Source: Micromonospora chokoriensis (GTDB lineage Bacteria > Actinomycetota > Actinomycetes > Mycobacteriales > Micromonosporaceae). Taken from it: a stretch of 55,045 bases of DNA. Location: the NCBI RefSeq assembly GCF_000718555.1, contig NZ_JOAN01000030.1:1-55045 (forward strand). The letters are read 5' to 3'. Every line of letters begins with the position of its first letter. Position 1 is the first letter of the stretch. The translations under genes and the position numbers were made by a program. This document shows positions 1-8,854 of the stretch, piece after piece. The notes beneath the pieces were generated by a model. That model was not told the DNA's origin, did not search any database, and saw only the letters and a list, made by a program, of their open reading frames with translations.

Positions 1-3
1 GGG

Positions 4-35
4 GTGGAGCGGGGGTGGAGCGGGGGTGGAGCGGG
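4..35. repeat. 11-bp tandem repeat at the window edge
   Basis: Three head-to-tail copies of GTGGAGCGGGG, the last lacking one base. The array may extend left of the window. No gene overlaps it. Function unknown. Confidence 0.7.
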
Positions 36-232
36 AATCGGGACGGGGGTGTGCCTGTTCAGGTAACATGGAGCAGTTGCCGTGGGCGCCGATCTGATCG
101 AAGCTCAGCCTGCGGCGCGCGTGCGGCCCGGTCCGGCTCGGCAATCTGCCGCCGACCGTGTGGCCCGCGTCATACCGAACGCGCCCTGAGGACAGGACGG
201 GCGCACCCACGAGAGGGCACCCCCACATCCAC

Positions 233-1930
233 ATGAGCGATCTGACTCAAGATTTGATGGACGGCCAGGAGCTGGCCCCCACCGCCCCGGTTCGACCGGA
301 GGCCCCCACGTTCGCCGAACTCGGCGCCCGCGCCGAGACCGTCGAAGCCCTGGCCGCGGCCGGCATCACCCGCGCCTTCGCCATCCAGGAGTACGCGATC
401 CCGATCGCGCTTCGCGGCGTCGACCTGATCGGTCAGGCGCCCACCGGCACCGGCAAGACCCTCGGCTTCGGCGTACCGCTGCTCGACCGGGTCTTCGCCC
501 CGGGTGAGGGCAGCGACGGCGTCCCCCAGGCGCTGGTCGTCGTACCCACCCGTGAGCTGGGCATCCAGGTCGCCAAGGATCTGGCCGCCGCCGGCCGGAC
601 GCGCGGTGTCCGGGTGCTGCCGATCTACGGCGGCGTGGCGTACGAGCCGCAGATCGACGCGCTGCGCAAGGGCGTCGAGATCCTGGTCGGCACCCCGGGC
701 CGGCTGATGGATCTGCAGAAGCAGAAGCACCTCCGTCTGGACCGGGTGCACGCGCTCGTCCTCGACGAGGCTGACCGGATGCTCGACCTGGGCTTCCTCG
801 ACGACGTCGAGAAGATCCTCGCGATGCTTCCGGAGGACCGGCAGACGATGCTCTTCTCGGCCACCATGCCGGACCCGATCGTCACGCTGTCGCGGCGTTT
901 CCTGCGCCAGCCGATGACCATCCACGCCGGGCACACCGCCGAGACCGGCCCGTCGCCGCAGACCCAGCAGTTGGTCTACCGCACCCACTCGATGAACAAG
1001 GTCGAGGTGGTGGCGCGCATCCTCCAGGCGGAGGGACGTGGGCTGACCATGATCTTCACGCGTACCAAGCGGGCCGCCGACCGGGTCGCCGAGGACCTCG
1101 ACTTCCGCGGGTTCGCGGTCGCCGCGGTGCATGGTGACCTCGGCCAGGGCGCCCGCGAGCGGGCGCTGCGGGCCTTCCGGGCCGGCAAGATCGACATCCT
1201 GGTCGCCACCGACGTGGCGGCGCGCGGGTTGGACGTCACCGGCGTCACCCACGTCATCAACTACGACTGCCCGGAAGACCAGGACACCTACACCCACCGG
1301 ATCGGTCGTACCGGCCGGGCCGGCGCGACGGGTGTCGCGGTGACCTTCGTCGACTGGGACGACATGCCGCGCTGGCGAATCATCGACAAGACCCTCGGTC
1401 TGGAGATGCCGGAGCCGCCGGAGACGTACCACACGTCGCCGCACCTCTACACCGATCTGCACATCCCCACCGACATCAGTGGCACGCTGCCCACTGCCGA
1501 GCGCACCCGGGCCGGGTTGTCCGCCGAGATCGAAGAGGACCTGGGTGGCACGACCCGCTCCCGCCGGGGCGACAGCGCTGGTCGGGGCCCCCGCCGCGGT
1601 GAGAGCCGCAGTGAGGGTCGAGGCGAGCGCCGTGGTCGGGGCGATGGCCGCCGCGACCGCTCCGACGCCGGCACGCCGGCCGTCGCCGAGGCACCTGCGG
1701 CCGACGCCGGCGACTCCGCCGACGAAGGCACCCGTACCCCCCGCCGCCGGCGTCGCCGCCGGGCCGGCGAGGTCGTCGCGAGCGAGGCGACCGCGGTGAT
1801 CTCGGCCGACGCCGGCCCCGCCGAGCCGGCCACCGCGTCGGACGGTGAGGCGTCCAAGCCGCGCCGCCGCCGACGCCGCCGTGGTGGCGGTTCCGGTGCG
1901 GGTACGCCGGCCGAAGCGACCGCGGACTGA
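233..1930 (+). CDS. DEAD-box ATP-dependent RNA helicase
   Basis: 565-aa cytoplasmic RNA helicase that unwinds RNA duplexes using ATP. Visible motifs in order: Q-motif region with FAELG (27-31), Walker A APTGTGKT (about 69-76), DEAD box LDEADRMLDLGF (about 177), SAT motif LFSATMP, and motif VI HRIGRTGRAG (about 355). After residue 430 comes a long tail rich in Arg, Gly, Ala and Asp, with two runs of six to seven arginines, a typical RNA-binding extension of actinobacterial RhlE-like helicases. I chose the ATG beginning MSDLTQ because family homology starts soon after it; an upstream in-frame start would add 25 low-complexity residues. A strong hairpin follows the stop. The exact subgroup (RhlE versus DeaD-like) cannot be fixed by eye. 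Confidence 0.93.
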   Translation: MSDLTQDLMDGQELAPTAPVRPEAPTFAELGARAETVEALAAAGITRAFAIQEYAIPIALRGVDLIGQAPTGTGKTLGFGVPLLDRVFAPGEGSDGVPQALVVVPTRELGIQVAKDLAAAGRTRGVRVLPIYGGVAYEPQIDALRKGVEILVGTPGRLMDLQKQKHLRLDRVHALVLDEADRMLDLGFLDDVEKILAMLPEDRQTMLFSATMPDPIVTLSRRFLRQPMTIHAGHTAETGPSPQTQQLVYRTHSMNKVEVVARILQAEGRGLTMIFTRTKRAADRVAEDLDFRGFAVAAVHGDLGQGARERALRAFRAGKIDILVATDVAARGLDVTGVTHVINYDCPEDQDTYTHRIGRTGRAGATGVAVTFVDWDDMPRWRIIDKTLGLEMPEPPETYHTSPHLYTDLHIPTDISGTLPTAERTRAGLSAEIEEDLGGTTRSRRGDSAGRGPRRGESRSEGRGERRGRGDGRRDRSDAGTPAVAEAPAADAGDSADEGTRTPRRRRRRRAGEVVASEATAVISADAGPAEPATASDGEASKPRRRRRRRGGGSGAGTPAEATAD

Positions 1931-1946
1931 ACACCTGCCACACCTG

Positions 1947-1983
1947 ACATCCCCCGCACCGCCCCGCGCGGTGCGGGGGATGT
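1947..1983 (+). terminator. Intrinsic terminator after the RNA helicase
   Basis: Perfect 15-bp stem (arm ACATCCCCCGCACCG and its complement) with a 7-nt loop, 16 bp after the helicase stop. A short pyrimidine stretch follows. It ends the helicase transcript before the methyltransferase gene. Confidence 0.75.
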
Positions 1984-2018
1984 TCCCTTCTCCCACCCCA
2001 CCTGCCGAAGATGGAACG

Positions 2019-3179
2019 ATGCCGCAACCACTGGACGCTGCCCTGACCGAGGTTCGGGCGCTACTGCTCGACCCCGCGCTGACCCGGGCGGTCGCCGCCG
2101 GACGCCGCCGCGGACGTCGCCCCACCGTGGCCCGAGCCGAGCTGCGGCCGGTGACGCTCAAGGCCGGGCCACGGCTTCAGGTCACCACGTCCGACGGCGT
2201 TCGCCCGTACACCCGCAACATCGCCTCCGGCCCCGAAGCCGCTGCGGCGATCGACGAACTGCTCGCCGAGCCGTTCGGCAACTGGCACGTGGAGACGGCC
2301 GACGCGACGCTCCAGCTGCGGGTGACCAAATCCGGCGAGGCGCAGGTGCACCGGGCCGCGACGTCCCGTCCGGCGGCGACGCCCACCGGAAATGACCGGA
2401 CGAAGGAGTACCTGCTCGACCCGGGTGACCCGATCTTCGCCGAGATCGGCGGCTCGGCGGCCAAGCGTCGCCAGGTGGACGCGTTCCTGCGCGCCTTGGC
2501 CGCGACCCTGCCCGACGATCTGACCGGTCCGCTGCGGGTGGTCGACCTGGGCTGCGGCAATGCCTACCTGACGTTCGCCGCGTACCGCTATCTGACGAGT
2601 CGTGGCCTCGACGTCCAGCTGATCGGCGTGGACGTCCGGGAGGACCAGCGGCGGCGCAACACCGAGCTGGCGCAGCGGCTGGGCTGGGCCGACCAGGTCA
2701 GCTTCGTGGCCGGGACGATCGCCGACGCCGTCGTCGACCCGGCTCCCGATCTGGTGCTGGCGCTGCACGCCTGCGACACCGCCACGGACGAGGCGCTGGC
2801 CCGCGCGGTGCGCTGGGAGGCCCGCTGGGTGCTGGCCGCGCCGTGCTGCCACCACGATCTGGCGAAGCAGCTCCGGGCCCAGCCCACCCCGGCGCCGTAC
2901 GAGTTGCTGACCCGGCAGGGGATCCTGCGCGAGCGCTTCGCCGACGTGCTCACCGACGCCGTGCGCGCCGGGCTGCTGCGGGTGCACGGGTACCGAGCCG
3001 AGGTGGTGGAGTTCGTGGACTCGCAGCACACGCCACGTAACCTGCTGATCCGCGCACGCCGTACCGGTGCGGACGCGACCGAGCCGCAGCGCGCGGAGTA
3101 CCGCGAGCTGGTGGACCAGTGGGGGGTCACCCCTCGACTGGAGACGCTGCTGGCCGCCGCCGAGGCGTCCGCCTCCTAG
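2019..3179 (+). CDS. Class I SAM-dependent methyltransferase (Methyltransf_32-like)
   Basis: 386-aa protein. The C-terminal two thirds is a Rossmann methyltransferase: motif I VVDLGCGNAYLTFAAY near residue 177, an acidic strand end GVDVRED after it, and a conserved LAAPCCHHDL segment near 274, typical of the Methyltransf_32 family (some members modify RNA or protein). The N-terminal 150 residues hold no catalytic motif I recognise and may bind the substrate. The start is the ATG of MPQPLDAALTEV, because further upstream in-frame codons read through the terminator hairpin. The substrate is not known. Confidence 0.85.
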   Translation: MPQPLDAALTEVRALLLDPALTRAVAAGRRRGRRPTVARAELRPVTLKAGPRLQVTTSDGVRPYTRNIASGPEAAAAIDELLAEPFGNWHVETADATLQLRVTKSGEAQVHRAATSRPAATPTGNDRTKEYLLDPGDPIFAEIGGSAAKRRQVDAFLRALAATLPDDLTGPLRVVDLGCGNAYLTFAAYRYLTSRGLDVQLIGVDVREDQRRRNTELAQRLGWADQVSFVAGTIADAVVDPAPDLVLALHACDTATDEALARAVRWEARWVLAAPCCHHDLAKQLRAQPTPAPYELLTRQGILRERFADVLTDAVRAGLLRVHGYRAEVVEFVDSQHTPRNLLIRARRTGADATEPQRAEYRELVDQWGVTPRLETLLAAAEASAS

Positions 3180-3190
3180 CTCGTGGGTGG

Positions 3191-3631
3191 CTAGCGCCGA
3201 CGGTCCCGGCCACCGTTGCGCTCGCCGGTGCTGCGTTCGAGGACCGACACCCGATCAGCACCGGACCGGTTGGCGGCGAACTCGCCGTCGCCCGGGACGG
3301 TCGGGAATGGTACGACCTTGCCCGTGCTCTCGGCGTTGCCGGCTGCCGCGAAGGCGTTCCAGGAGATGTCCACCAGCAGTTTCTTGACCTCGGCGTGCCG
3401 GATGGCGGCGTTGTGTTGCAACGCCATCCGGGCACCGAGCAGAACGGCGACCAGGGTGGTGGTGATGGTGCCGGTGGCGGCAAGCACCTGGAGACCGGTC
3501 GCGGAGTCGGTGCGGAGCACCAGGACCAGCAACCAGATCCAGAACGCGGCAGCGAAGACGCCGGCCTTGGCGACGAAGAAGAGGCTCACCGCACCGGGCT
3601 GGTACGGCTGGGGACGGCTCGATTCGGCCAT
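3191..3631 (-). CDS. Small membrane protein of unknown function
   Basis: 146 aa, not assignable to a named family. After a short polar N-terminus (MAESSRPQPYQPGA) there are two hydrophobic helices, roughly residues 21-42 and 46-68, then a soluble tail with a helical stretch containing HNAAIRHAEVKKLLVDIS and a basic, low-complexity C-terminus. Codon use matches the chromosome. It converges on the methyltransferase gene, with only 11 bp between the two stops. Confidence is in the gene, not a function. Confidence 0.75.
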   Translation of the reverse strand: MAESSRPQPYQPGAVSLFFVAKAGVFAAAFWIWLLVLVLRTDSATGLQVLAATGTITTTLVAVLLGARMALQHNAAIRHAEVKKLLVDISWNAFAAAGNAESTGKVVPFPTVPGDGEFAANRSGADRVSVLERSTGERNGGRDRRR

Positions 3632-3881
3632 GGTGCTCCTCGGCGATGGTCCGGTCGGACGCGGCAGGCGAAAGACGTCATGTCGGGGACGGGCACCGAG
3701 CTTAATGGAAGAACGACGATGATCGCTCGGTGCAATTTTCGTTATGCACGAAGGCTGCCAGAGAAAAAGTCTCGTCCACGGGACAGTTTGTGCGGTCAGT
3801 CAATTGTTTCCTGCCCTGGGCGTACTACCCTCGGAAGGCGCATCGTCCCGGTGCTCCGGCAGGAGGGGAAGACACGCAGGG

Positions 3882-4298
3882 ATGGGATCCGCCGACGTAT
3901 CACCGCAGATGGCCTTCGCCCGCTTCGTCCGGCGTGCCATCGATGACGCTCGCGACGAGCGCGGCTGGACCGTGACCGACCTTGCCTCACACACGGGCGT
4001 GGGTCGCTCCACCGTGTTCCGCTGGCTGGCCGGCGATTGGCAGGATTATCCCGAGCTGGCCAAGGTTCGCGGCTTCTGCGCCGCACTGGATCTGCCGGTC
4101 GCCGCCGCGTTCCGCGCGCTCGGGCTGCCCGACGCCGGCCCCGCTCCGCGCCGCCGCCACGACGAGGGCCCGGTCGAGGCCGACGTCCGCGCCATCCTGG
4201 ACCGGCTGGCCGACCCCACGGTCCCCGCCGAGGAGAAACACCACATCCGCGACCTGCTCCGCTACCTAGCCCGCCGCCCCATCCGCCGAGCCGGCTAA
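3882..4298 (+). CDS. Helix-turn-helix (XRE-like) transcriptional regulator
   Basis: 138 aa. Residues 10-75 form an XRE-type HTH: VTDLASHTGVGRSTVFRWLA reads as the two helices of the DNA-binding motif, followed by a conserved-looking ALDLPVAAAFRALGLP segment. The C-terminal 40 residues are helical and charged (EADVRAILDRLADP, EEKHHIRDLLRYLA) and may dimerise. The ATG at MGSADVS has an AGGAGG 15 bp upstream; the later ATG at MAFARF is an alternative. The 250 bp upstream are richer in A and T than the neighbours and probably hold its promoter. Confidence 0.8.
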   Translation: MGSADVSPQMAFARFVRRAIDDARDERGWTVTDLASHTGVGRSTVFRWLAGDWQDYPELAKVRGFCAALDLPVAAAFRALGLPDAGPAPRRRHDEGPVEADVRAILDRLADPTVPAEEKHHIRDLLRYLARRPIRRAG

Positions 4299-4331
4299 AC
4301 CCACCCCCGCGGGAGAGGGGCAGGGGCGGGG

Positions 4332-5258
4332 TCAGGGGACGGTTAGGGTGAATTGGGCGGTTTGGACTTTGGCATCTACCTGGAAGTCGAGGTAGAGGCG
4401 GTAGCGGCCTGGGCCGGGGGTGGTCAGCCAGAACTTGATCTGACCGTCGACCAGCTCGGTCTCCGGGTGCACGTGCAGGTAGCCGAGGTCGCCCTCGCGC
4501 AACGCCACCAGGTGCCCGTACGCCCCGAGGTATCGCTCCAGCGAGGCGGCACCGCCAGCACGCTCGACCCGGAAGGTCAGCGGCACGGTCGCCCCGGCCT
4601 GCGGGGTGCCCTGGTAGCCGACGGTGAAGCCTTCCACGGTCGTCGAGGTGGCCGGCCCTGGCAGTGCACCAGGCTGGTAGTCACCGGGCACGACCAGGTC
4701 CGTGCCGAGGGTCACCGCGGTCTGCGCGCCATTGTCGGCGACGACGGTGAAATCGGCGTACGCGCGCCAGAGGCCGGGCTGCGCGAGGGTCAACGGCACC
4801 GACCAGGTGCCGTCCGCCGCCATGGTCGGGTGCAGGTGCTGGTAACCGGTGAGGTCCCGCCGGACGACGATGAGGTGCATCGGCTTGTCGTGCACGATGG
4901 CGAACCGGGTGACCTGCCGGCGCTGCACGTCGCGCACCTGAAACTGGAGCTGACCGGGGCGACCGGCCGTGAACTCGGTGGCCAGTGGCGCCAGAGTGAA
5001 CCCGGCCGAGCTGACCGCCAGACCGCCCGGCTCGGTGGCCGCGCCCTGGTCGGCGCCCGTGGCGGAGCCGTGGCTGTGCGGCCCTATACCCGGCGGATCG
5101 GTGTGGTCGGCTGCCAACGGCGGGCTGCCGGCGGCGGCACCGTTGGCGTTCAGCCGGCCGAGGCCGAAGCCGAGCAGCACCGCCAGCACCAGCCCGCCGA
5201 CGATCAGCGCCAGCCGGAGGGTGCTCCGGTCCGGCCCGGCGGGGACCTGGTCAGGCAC
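4332..5258 (-). CDS. Membrane-anchored exported protein with duplicated His-rich motif
   Basis: 308 aa with a GTG start. One transmembrane anchor (LRLALIVGGLVLAVLLGF, about 15-32) is followed by a low-complexity linker and an all-beta extracytoplasmic region. The region contains two related segments: KPMHLIVVRRDLTGYQHLHP and GHLVALREGDLGYLHVHPE. This HL-V-R-x-DL-x-Y-x-HxHP pattern looks like an internal duplication and could bind a metal, by analogy with copper-handling secreted proteins; that is inference. Its start overlaps the end of a 31-codon reading frame by 8 bp. No named family is claimed. Confidence 0.8.
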   Translation of the reverse strand: MPDQVPAGPDRSTLRLALIVGGLVLAVLLGFGLGRLNANGAAAGSPPLAADHTDPPGIGPHSHGSATGADQGAATEPGGLAVSSAGFTLAPLATEFTAGRPGQLQFQVRDVQRRQVTRFAIVHDKPMHLIVVRRDLTGYQHLHPTMAADGTWSVPLTLAQPGLWRAYADFTVVADNGAQTAVTLGTDLVVPGDYQPGALPGPATSTTVEGFTVGYQGTPQAGATVPLTFRVERAGGAASLERYLGAYGHLVALREGDLGYLHVHPETELVDGQIKFWLTTPGPGRYRLYLDFQVDAKVQTAQFTLTVP

Positions 5259-5346
5259 CGCCGACGCCCAGCGCCTGGCCGGCCTGGTCGCCGACGGTCA
5301 GGTCCGTGCCGGCGTTGGCGCGGCGGACGGGCTGCTGGTCGGTCAT
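5251..5346 (-). CDS. Possible 31-aa leader peptide coupled to the exported protein
   Basis: The frame begins ATG (MTDQQPVRRANAG) and ends TGA, and that TGA lies inside the first codons of the exported protein (GTGCCTGA, 8-bp overlap). The arrangement suggests translational coupling. The peptide has no recognised domain. It could be a genuine small protein, a coupling leader, or a chance frame. Confidence is low because the codon sample is very short. Confidence 0.35.
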   Translation of the reverse strand: MTDQQPVRRANAGTDLTVGDQAGQALGVGGA

Positions 5347-5518
5347 GCCGCCCACGGTACCGCCGCGCCGGGCCGGGTCAGGCCGACGCCCGGGCGGCGT
5401 GGCGACTGTCGCATTCGACGCCGCCCGGGAACTGAACGCGCATCGCCCGAGCCAGAGCCAGAGCCGCAGACACTACGACCACCCAGCCCCGCGCAGCCAG
5501 AGCCGGGGCCGAGGCCGG

Positions 5519-7651
5519 TCAGCCGGCCACGGCGAGGGCGAGCGGGAGCACGTCGGTGGCGCCGGCCCGGCGCAGTGCCCGGGCCACCAGCGTCATCGTC
5601 CAGCCCGAGTCGATCAGGTCATCGACGAGCAGCACCGGGCCGTCCAGCCCAGCCAGGGCGTCGGCCAGGTCGGCCGGCACGGTGAAGGCGTCGTGCAGCG
5701 CGCGTACCCGTTGGGCGCTGTTGCCGCGCGGCCCGGCTGGGCCGCCGGGGCCGGCCGCGGTGACCTCGCCGAGCAGCGGCAGCCGGCCCACGGTGGCGAT
5801 CCGCTCGGCGAGCGAGCCGAGCAGCCGGGGTCGCCGCCGGGAACCGACCGCGATCACCGCCACCGGCCGGCGGGGCCACGGGTCGTCACCGTGCGCCCAC
5901 GCCTTCAGCACCTCCACGACCGCGCCAACGACGTCGTCGGGCACCGGCGCGTCCGGCGCGTCCGGGCCGACGAGATCACGCAGCCGCCCGCCCCAGCCCA
6001 GGTCGGAGAGGCGCCCGACGGCACGACCCGGCAGCGCCTGCTCCGCGGGGGCGATCCGGCCCTTGAGGGGTACGCCCACCGCGTCGAGCCCGGTCGGCCA
6101 GAGCTTCTTGGGCGAGATCTCCACGCCGGGTCGGCCCAGGAAGGTCTGCGCGGCGGAGAGCGCGGCCGTCGACACCTCGGCGGCGAAGAGGGGGTCGGCG
6201 CACCGATCGCATCGGCCGCAGTCAGCCGCCTCGGTGTCGTCCAGGCGTTCCCGTAGATACCGCATCCGGCAGTCGGACGTGGTCGCGTACTCCCGCATGG
6301 CCTGTTGCTCGACTGTGCGCGCCTCGGCGACGCGGCGCAACCGGGCCTCGTCGTAGACCCAGGGCTCGCCGGTGGCGAGCCAACCACCGCGCACCCGGCG
6401 GACCGCGCCGTCCACGTCGAGCACCTTGAGCATCAGCTCCAACCGGGCCCGGCGCAGGTCGACGAGGGGTTCGAGGGCCTGGGTGGAGAGCGGGCGGTCG
6501 GTGTGCAGGGCGGCCAGCACGGCCCGGACCTGCTGCTCCGGTGGGAACGCCAGCGAGGCGAAGTAGCGCCAGATCGCGGCGTCCTCGACGCCGGGCAGCA
6601 GCAGCACCTCGGCGTGTTCGACGGCGCGGCCGGCGCGGCCGACCTGCTGGTAGTACGCGATCGGCGAGGGCGGTGCGCCGAGGTGGACGACGAAGCCGAG
6701 GTCAGGCTTGTCGAAGCCCATGCCGAGGGCGCTGGTGGCGACCAACGCCTTGATCTTGTTGTCGAGCAGGTCCTGCTCGGCGGCCCGCCGGTCGGCGTCG
6801 TCGGACTGCCCGCTGTACGAGGCGACCGGGTAGCCCCGGGAGCGCAGGAACTCGGCCGTCTCGCCCGCTGCCGCCACGGTAAGCGTGTAGACGATGCCCG
6901 AGCCGGGCAGCTGGTCCAGGTGGTCGGCGAGCCAGGCCAGCCGGTGCGCGGGGCTGGGCAGGTCGAGCACCCCGAGGCGCAGCGACTCGCGGTCCAGGGT
7001 GCCGCGCAGGATGAGGGCGTCGCCCAACTGCTCGGCCACGTCCTGGGTGACCCGTGCGTTGGCGGTGGCGGTGGTCGCCAGCACGGGGGTGCGCTCGGGC
7101 AGCTCGGCGAGGAATGTCCGCAGCCGGCGGTAGTCGGGCCGGAAGTCGTGCCCCCAGTCCGAGACGCAGTGCGCCTCGTCGACCACCAGCAGGCCGGTGG
7201 TGGCGGCCAACTTCGGCAGGACGCCGTCGCGGAAGTCCGGGTTGTTGAGGCGTTCGGGGCTGATCAGCAGCACGTCCACGGCGCCGGTCTGGATCTCGGC
7301 GGTGATCTCGTCCCACTCGTCGAGGTTTGCCGAGTTGATCGTGCGGGCCCGAATGCCGGCCCGAGCGGCGGCCTCGACCTGGTTGCGCATCAACGCCAGC
7401 AGCGGCGACACGATGACTGTCGGCCCGGCCTGGTGGCCCTGCTCGCGGTCGCGGAGCAGGGCGGTGGCCACGAAGTAGACCGCCGACTTGCCCCAACCGG
7501 TCCGCTGCACGCAGAGCACCCGTCGCCGGTCGACGACAAGCGCCTCGATGGCCCGCCACTGGTCCTCGCGCAGCCGGGCGTGGTCACCGGCCAGCCGGCG
7601 CAGCACCGCCTCGGCCCGCTCCCGTACCGCTGCCCGCTCTGCTGTCTCCAC
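5519..7651 (-). CDS. recQ: RecQ-family DNA helicase with C-terminal phosphoribosyltransferase-like domain
   Basis: 710 aa, GTG start (METAERAAVRER). An SF2 helicase core carries Walker A TGWGKSAVYF, DEAH box VVDEAHCVSDWGHDFRPDYR and motif VI QQVGRAGRAVEHAEV. A zinc-binding RecQ-C region follows, with the cysteine cluster CGRCDRCADP. The last 200 residues are not HRDC; they end in LLVDDLIDSGWTMTLVARAL, a PRPP-binding-like loop of type I phosphoribosyltransferases. RecQ enzymes unwind forked and recombination DNA. The PRTase-like domain may sense or process a nucleotide; that is inference. A palindromic repeat lies just upstream of the start. Confidence 0.9.
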   Translation of the reverse strand: METAERAAVRERAEAVLRRLAGDHARLREDQWRAIEALVVDRRRVLCVQRTGWGKSAVYFVATALLRDREQGHQAGPTVIVSPLLALMRNQVEAAARAGIRARTINSANLDEWDEITAEIQTGAVDVLLISPERLNNPDFRDGVLPKLAATTGLLVVDEAHCVSDWGHDFRPDYRRLRTFLAELPERTPVLATTATANARVTQDVAEQLGDALILRGTLDRESLRLGVLDLPSPAHRLAWLADHLDQLPGSGIVYTLTVAAAGETAEFLRSRGYPVASYSGQSDDADRRAAEQDLLDNKIKALVATSALGMGFDKPDLGFVVHLGAPPSPIAYYQQVGRAGRAVEHAEVLLLPGVEDAAIWRYFASLAFPPEQQVRAVLAALHTDRPLSTQALEPLVDLRRARLELMLKVLDVDGAVRRVRGGWLATGEPWVYDEARLRRVAEARTVEQQAMREYATTSDCRMRYLRERLDDTEAADCGRCDRCADPLFAAEVSTAALSAAQTFLGRPGVEISPKKLWPTGLDAVGVPLKGRIAPAEQALPGRAVGRLSDLGWGGRLRDLVGPDAPDAPVPDDVVGAVVEVLKAWAHGDDPWPRRPVAVIAVGSRRRPRLLGSLAERIATVGRLPLLGEVTAAGPGGPAGPRGNSAQRVRALHDAFTVPADLADALAGLDGPVLLVDDLIDSGWTMTLVARALRRAGATDVLPLALAVAG

Positions 7652-7685
7652 CCGGCATTTCTACCAGCGCCGTGCGTCATCCCCC

Positions 7686-7747
7686 TGTTGATCAAGAGGT
7701 TTGCATCATCCTCGGGCCGGATCCTGACGCAAACCTCTTGATCAACA
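7686..7747. repeat. Palindromic dispersed repeat, copy 1
   Basis: Perfect 19-bp arms (TGTTGATCAAGAGGTTTGC and its complement) around a 24-nt centre, between the recQ start and the 3' end of livM. The outer core GTTGATCAAGAGGTTT recurs in an even longer palindrome at 54973-55032. It could act as a bidirectional terminator for livM or as a protein site. Confidence 0.85.
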
Positions 7748-7750
7748 TGG

Positions 7751-8854
7751 TCAACGACGGGGGCGGAGGGTGCGGGTTAGGTGGGATAGGCGGGGAGCCA
7801 GACCGGCCATGCCGCCGGGGAAGAAGTAGACGGCCAGGATGAAGACCGTGCCCAGGACGAAGAGCGGCTGGCTCAGCGGGCGGCTGAGGACGGCCGGCAG
7901 GTTGTCCACCGCGTCGCTCGTGCCGAACGCGGTGAGCCGGTGGTCCAGGTACATGTAGAGGACACCGCCGAGCACCGGCCCCCAGCGGGTGCCCGGCCCG
8001 CCGAGCACCACCATGACCAGCAGCGACAGGGTCAGCTCGGAGGACGTGATGTGCGGCGACGCGCCGCCGACGATCAGGACGTAGACCACCCCGCCCGCCG
8101 ACGCCAGGCCGCCGGCCAGGGTGAACGCCACCAGCTTGTAGCGGTACGGGTCCAGCCCGAGCACGCCGATCCGCCGCTCGTCGTCGCGCAGCCCGGCGAG
8201 CACCCGCCCGGTCGGTGACCCGCTCACCCGGTGCACCACGAAGACCACCAGGGTCAGGTACGCGAGCGCCAACCAGTACAGGTTGACCGTGTTGGTCACC
8301 CCCACCAGCCCGGCGGGCAGCCCGGACACGTCCAGCGGCAGGCCCTCCTCGCCACCGGTGAGCCCGCCGAAGTCCCGGGCCACCAGGATCGCCCCGACCT
8401 GGGCGAAGGCCAACGTGACCATGGCGAACGCGATGCCCACGGTCCGCAACGCCACCGCACCGAGCAGCGCGGCGAGGATCGTGCCGCCGGTCACGGTCAG
8501 CAGCGCCGCCTGCCACAGCGGCAGCCCGGCCCGGGTGATCAGGATGTCGGTGCCGTACACGCCGGCGGCGAAGTAGAGCGCGTGCCCGAAGGAGAGCATC
8601 CCGGTCCGGCCGAAGAGCAGGTCGTACCCGGCCGCCAGGCCGCCGAAGATCAGGCAGATGGCGAGCAGTTGCAGGGTGCCGGGTGAGTTGACCGGCCCCT
8701 CGAAGATCCCCGGCAGGGAGATCGTCGAGTACGGCAGGATCGCCAACACGACAAGCGCGACAAGCGGCAGGAACGGGCGGACCCGGTGCCACCGCCCCCG
8801 CTGCGGGGTCAGTTCGTCCGGCACCTGCGCGGGAGGCGCGTCGATCACCGTCAT
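7751..8854 (-). CDS. livM: Branched-chain amino acid ABC transporter permease LivM
   Basis: 367 aa, last gene of the importer operon. N-terminal 35 residues are cytoplasmic, then about eight to ten hydrophobic helices, including the family segments YDLLFGRTGMLSFGHALYF and the cytoplasmic coupling region GVLGLDPYRYKLVAFTLAGG. It forms the membrane channel with LivH. The start MTVIDAPPAQ overlaps the livH stop by 4 bp (ATGA), so longer upstream readings are discarded. Which solute is moved (Leu/Ile/Val, urea or amides) cannot be told from the sequence. Confidence 0.9.
   Translation of the reverse strand: MTVIDAPPAQVPDELTPQRGRWHRVRPFLPLVALVVLAILPYSTISLPGIFEGPVNSPGTLQLLAICLIFGGLAAGYDLLFGRTGMLSFGHALYFAAGVYGTDILITRAGLPLWQAALLTVTGGTILAALLGAVALRTVGIAFAMVTLAFAQVGAILVARDFGGLTGGEEGLPLDVSGLPAGLVGVTNTVNLYWLALAYLTLVVFVVHRVSGSPTGRVLAGLRDDERRIGVLGLDPYRYKLVAFTLAGGLASAGGVVYVLIVGGASPHITSSELTLSLLVMVVLGGPGTRWGPVLGGVLYMYLDHRLTAFGTSDAVDNLPAVLSRPLSQPLFVLGTVFILAVYFFPGGMAGLAPRLSHLTRTLRPRR

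Noticed and set aside
170..2161. Long minus-strand frame of 663 codons opposite the RNA helicase
   Set aside because: It is a GC-skew shadow: Arg/Gly-rich low-complexity product, no motif, and the plus-strand helicase has full family motifs.
6305..7741. 478-codon plus-strand frame opposite recQ
   Set aside because: Shadow frame; all helicase motifs lie on the minus strand and the product has no domain.
7686..7747. Palindromes and tandem repeats considered as CRISPR repeats
   Set aside because: Copies are not regularly spaced, are few, and no cas gene is in the window.
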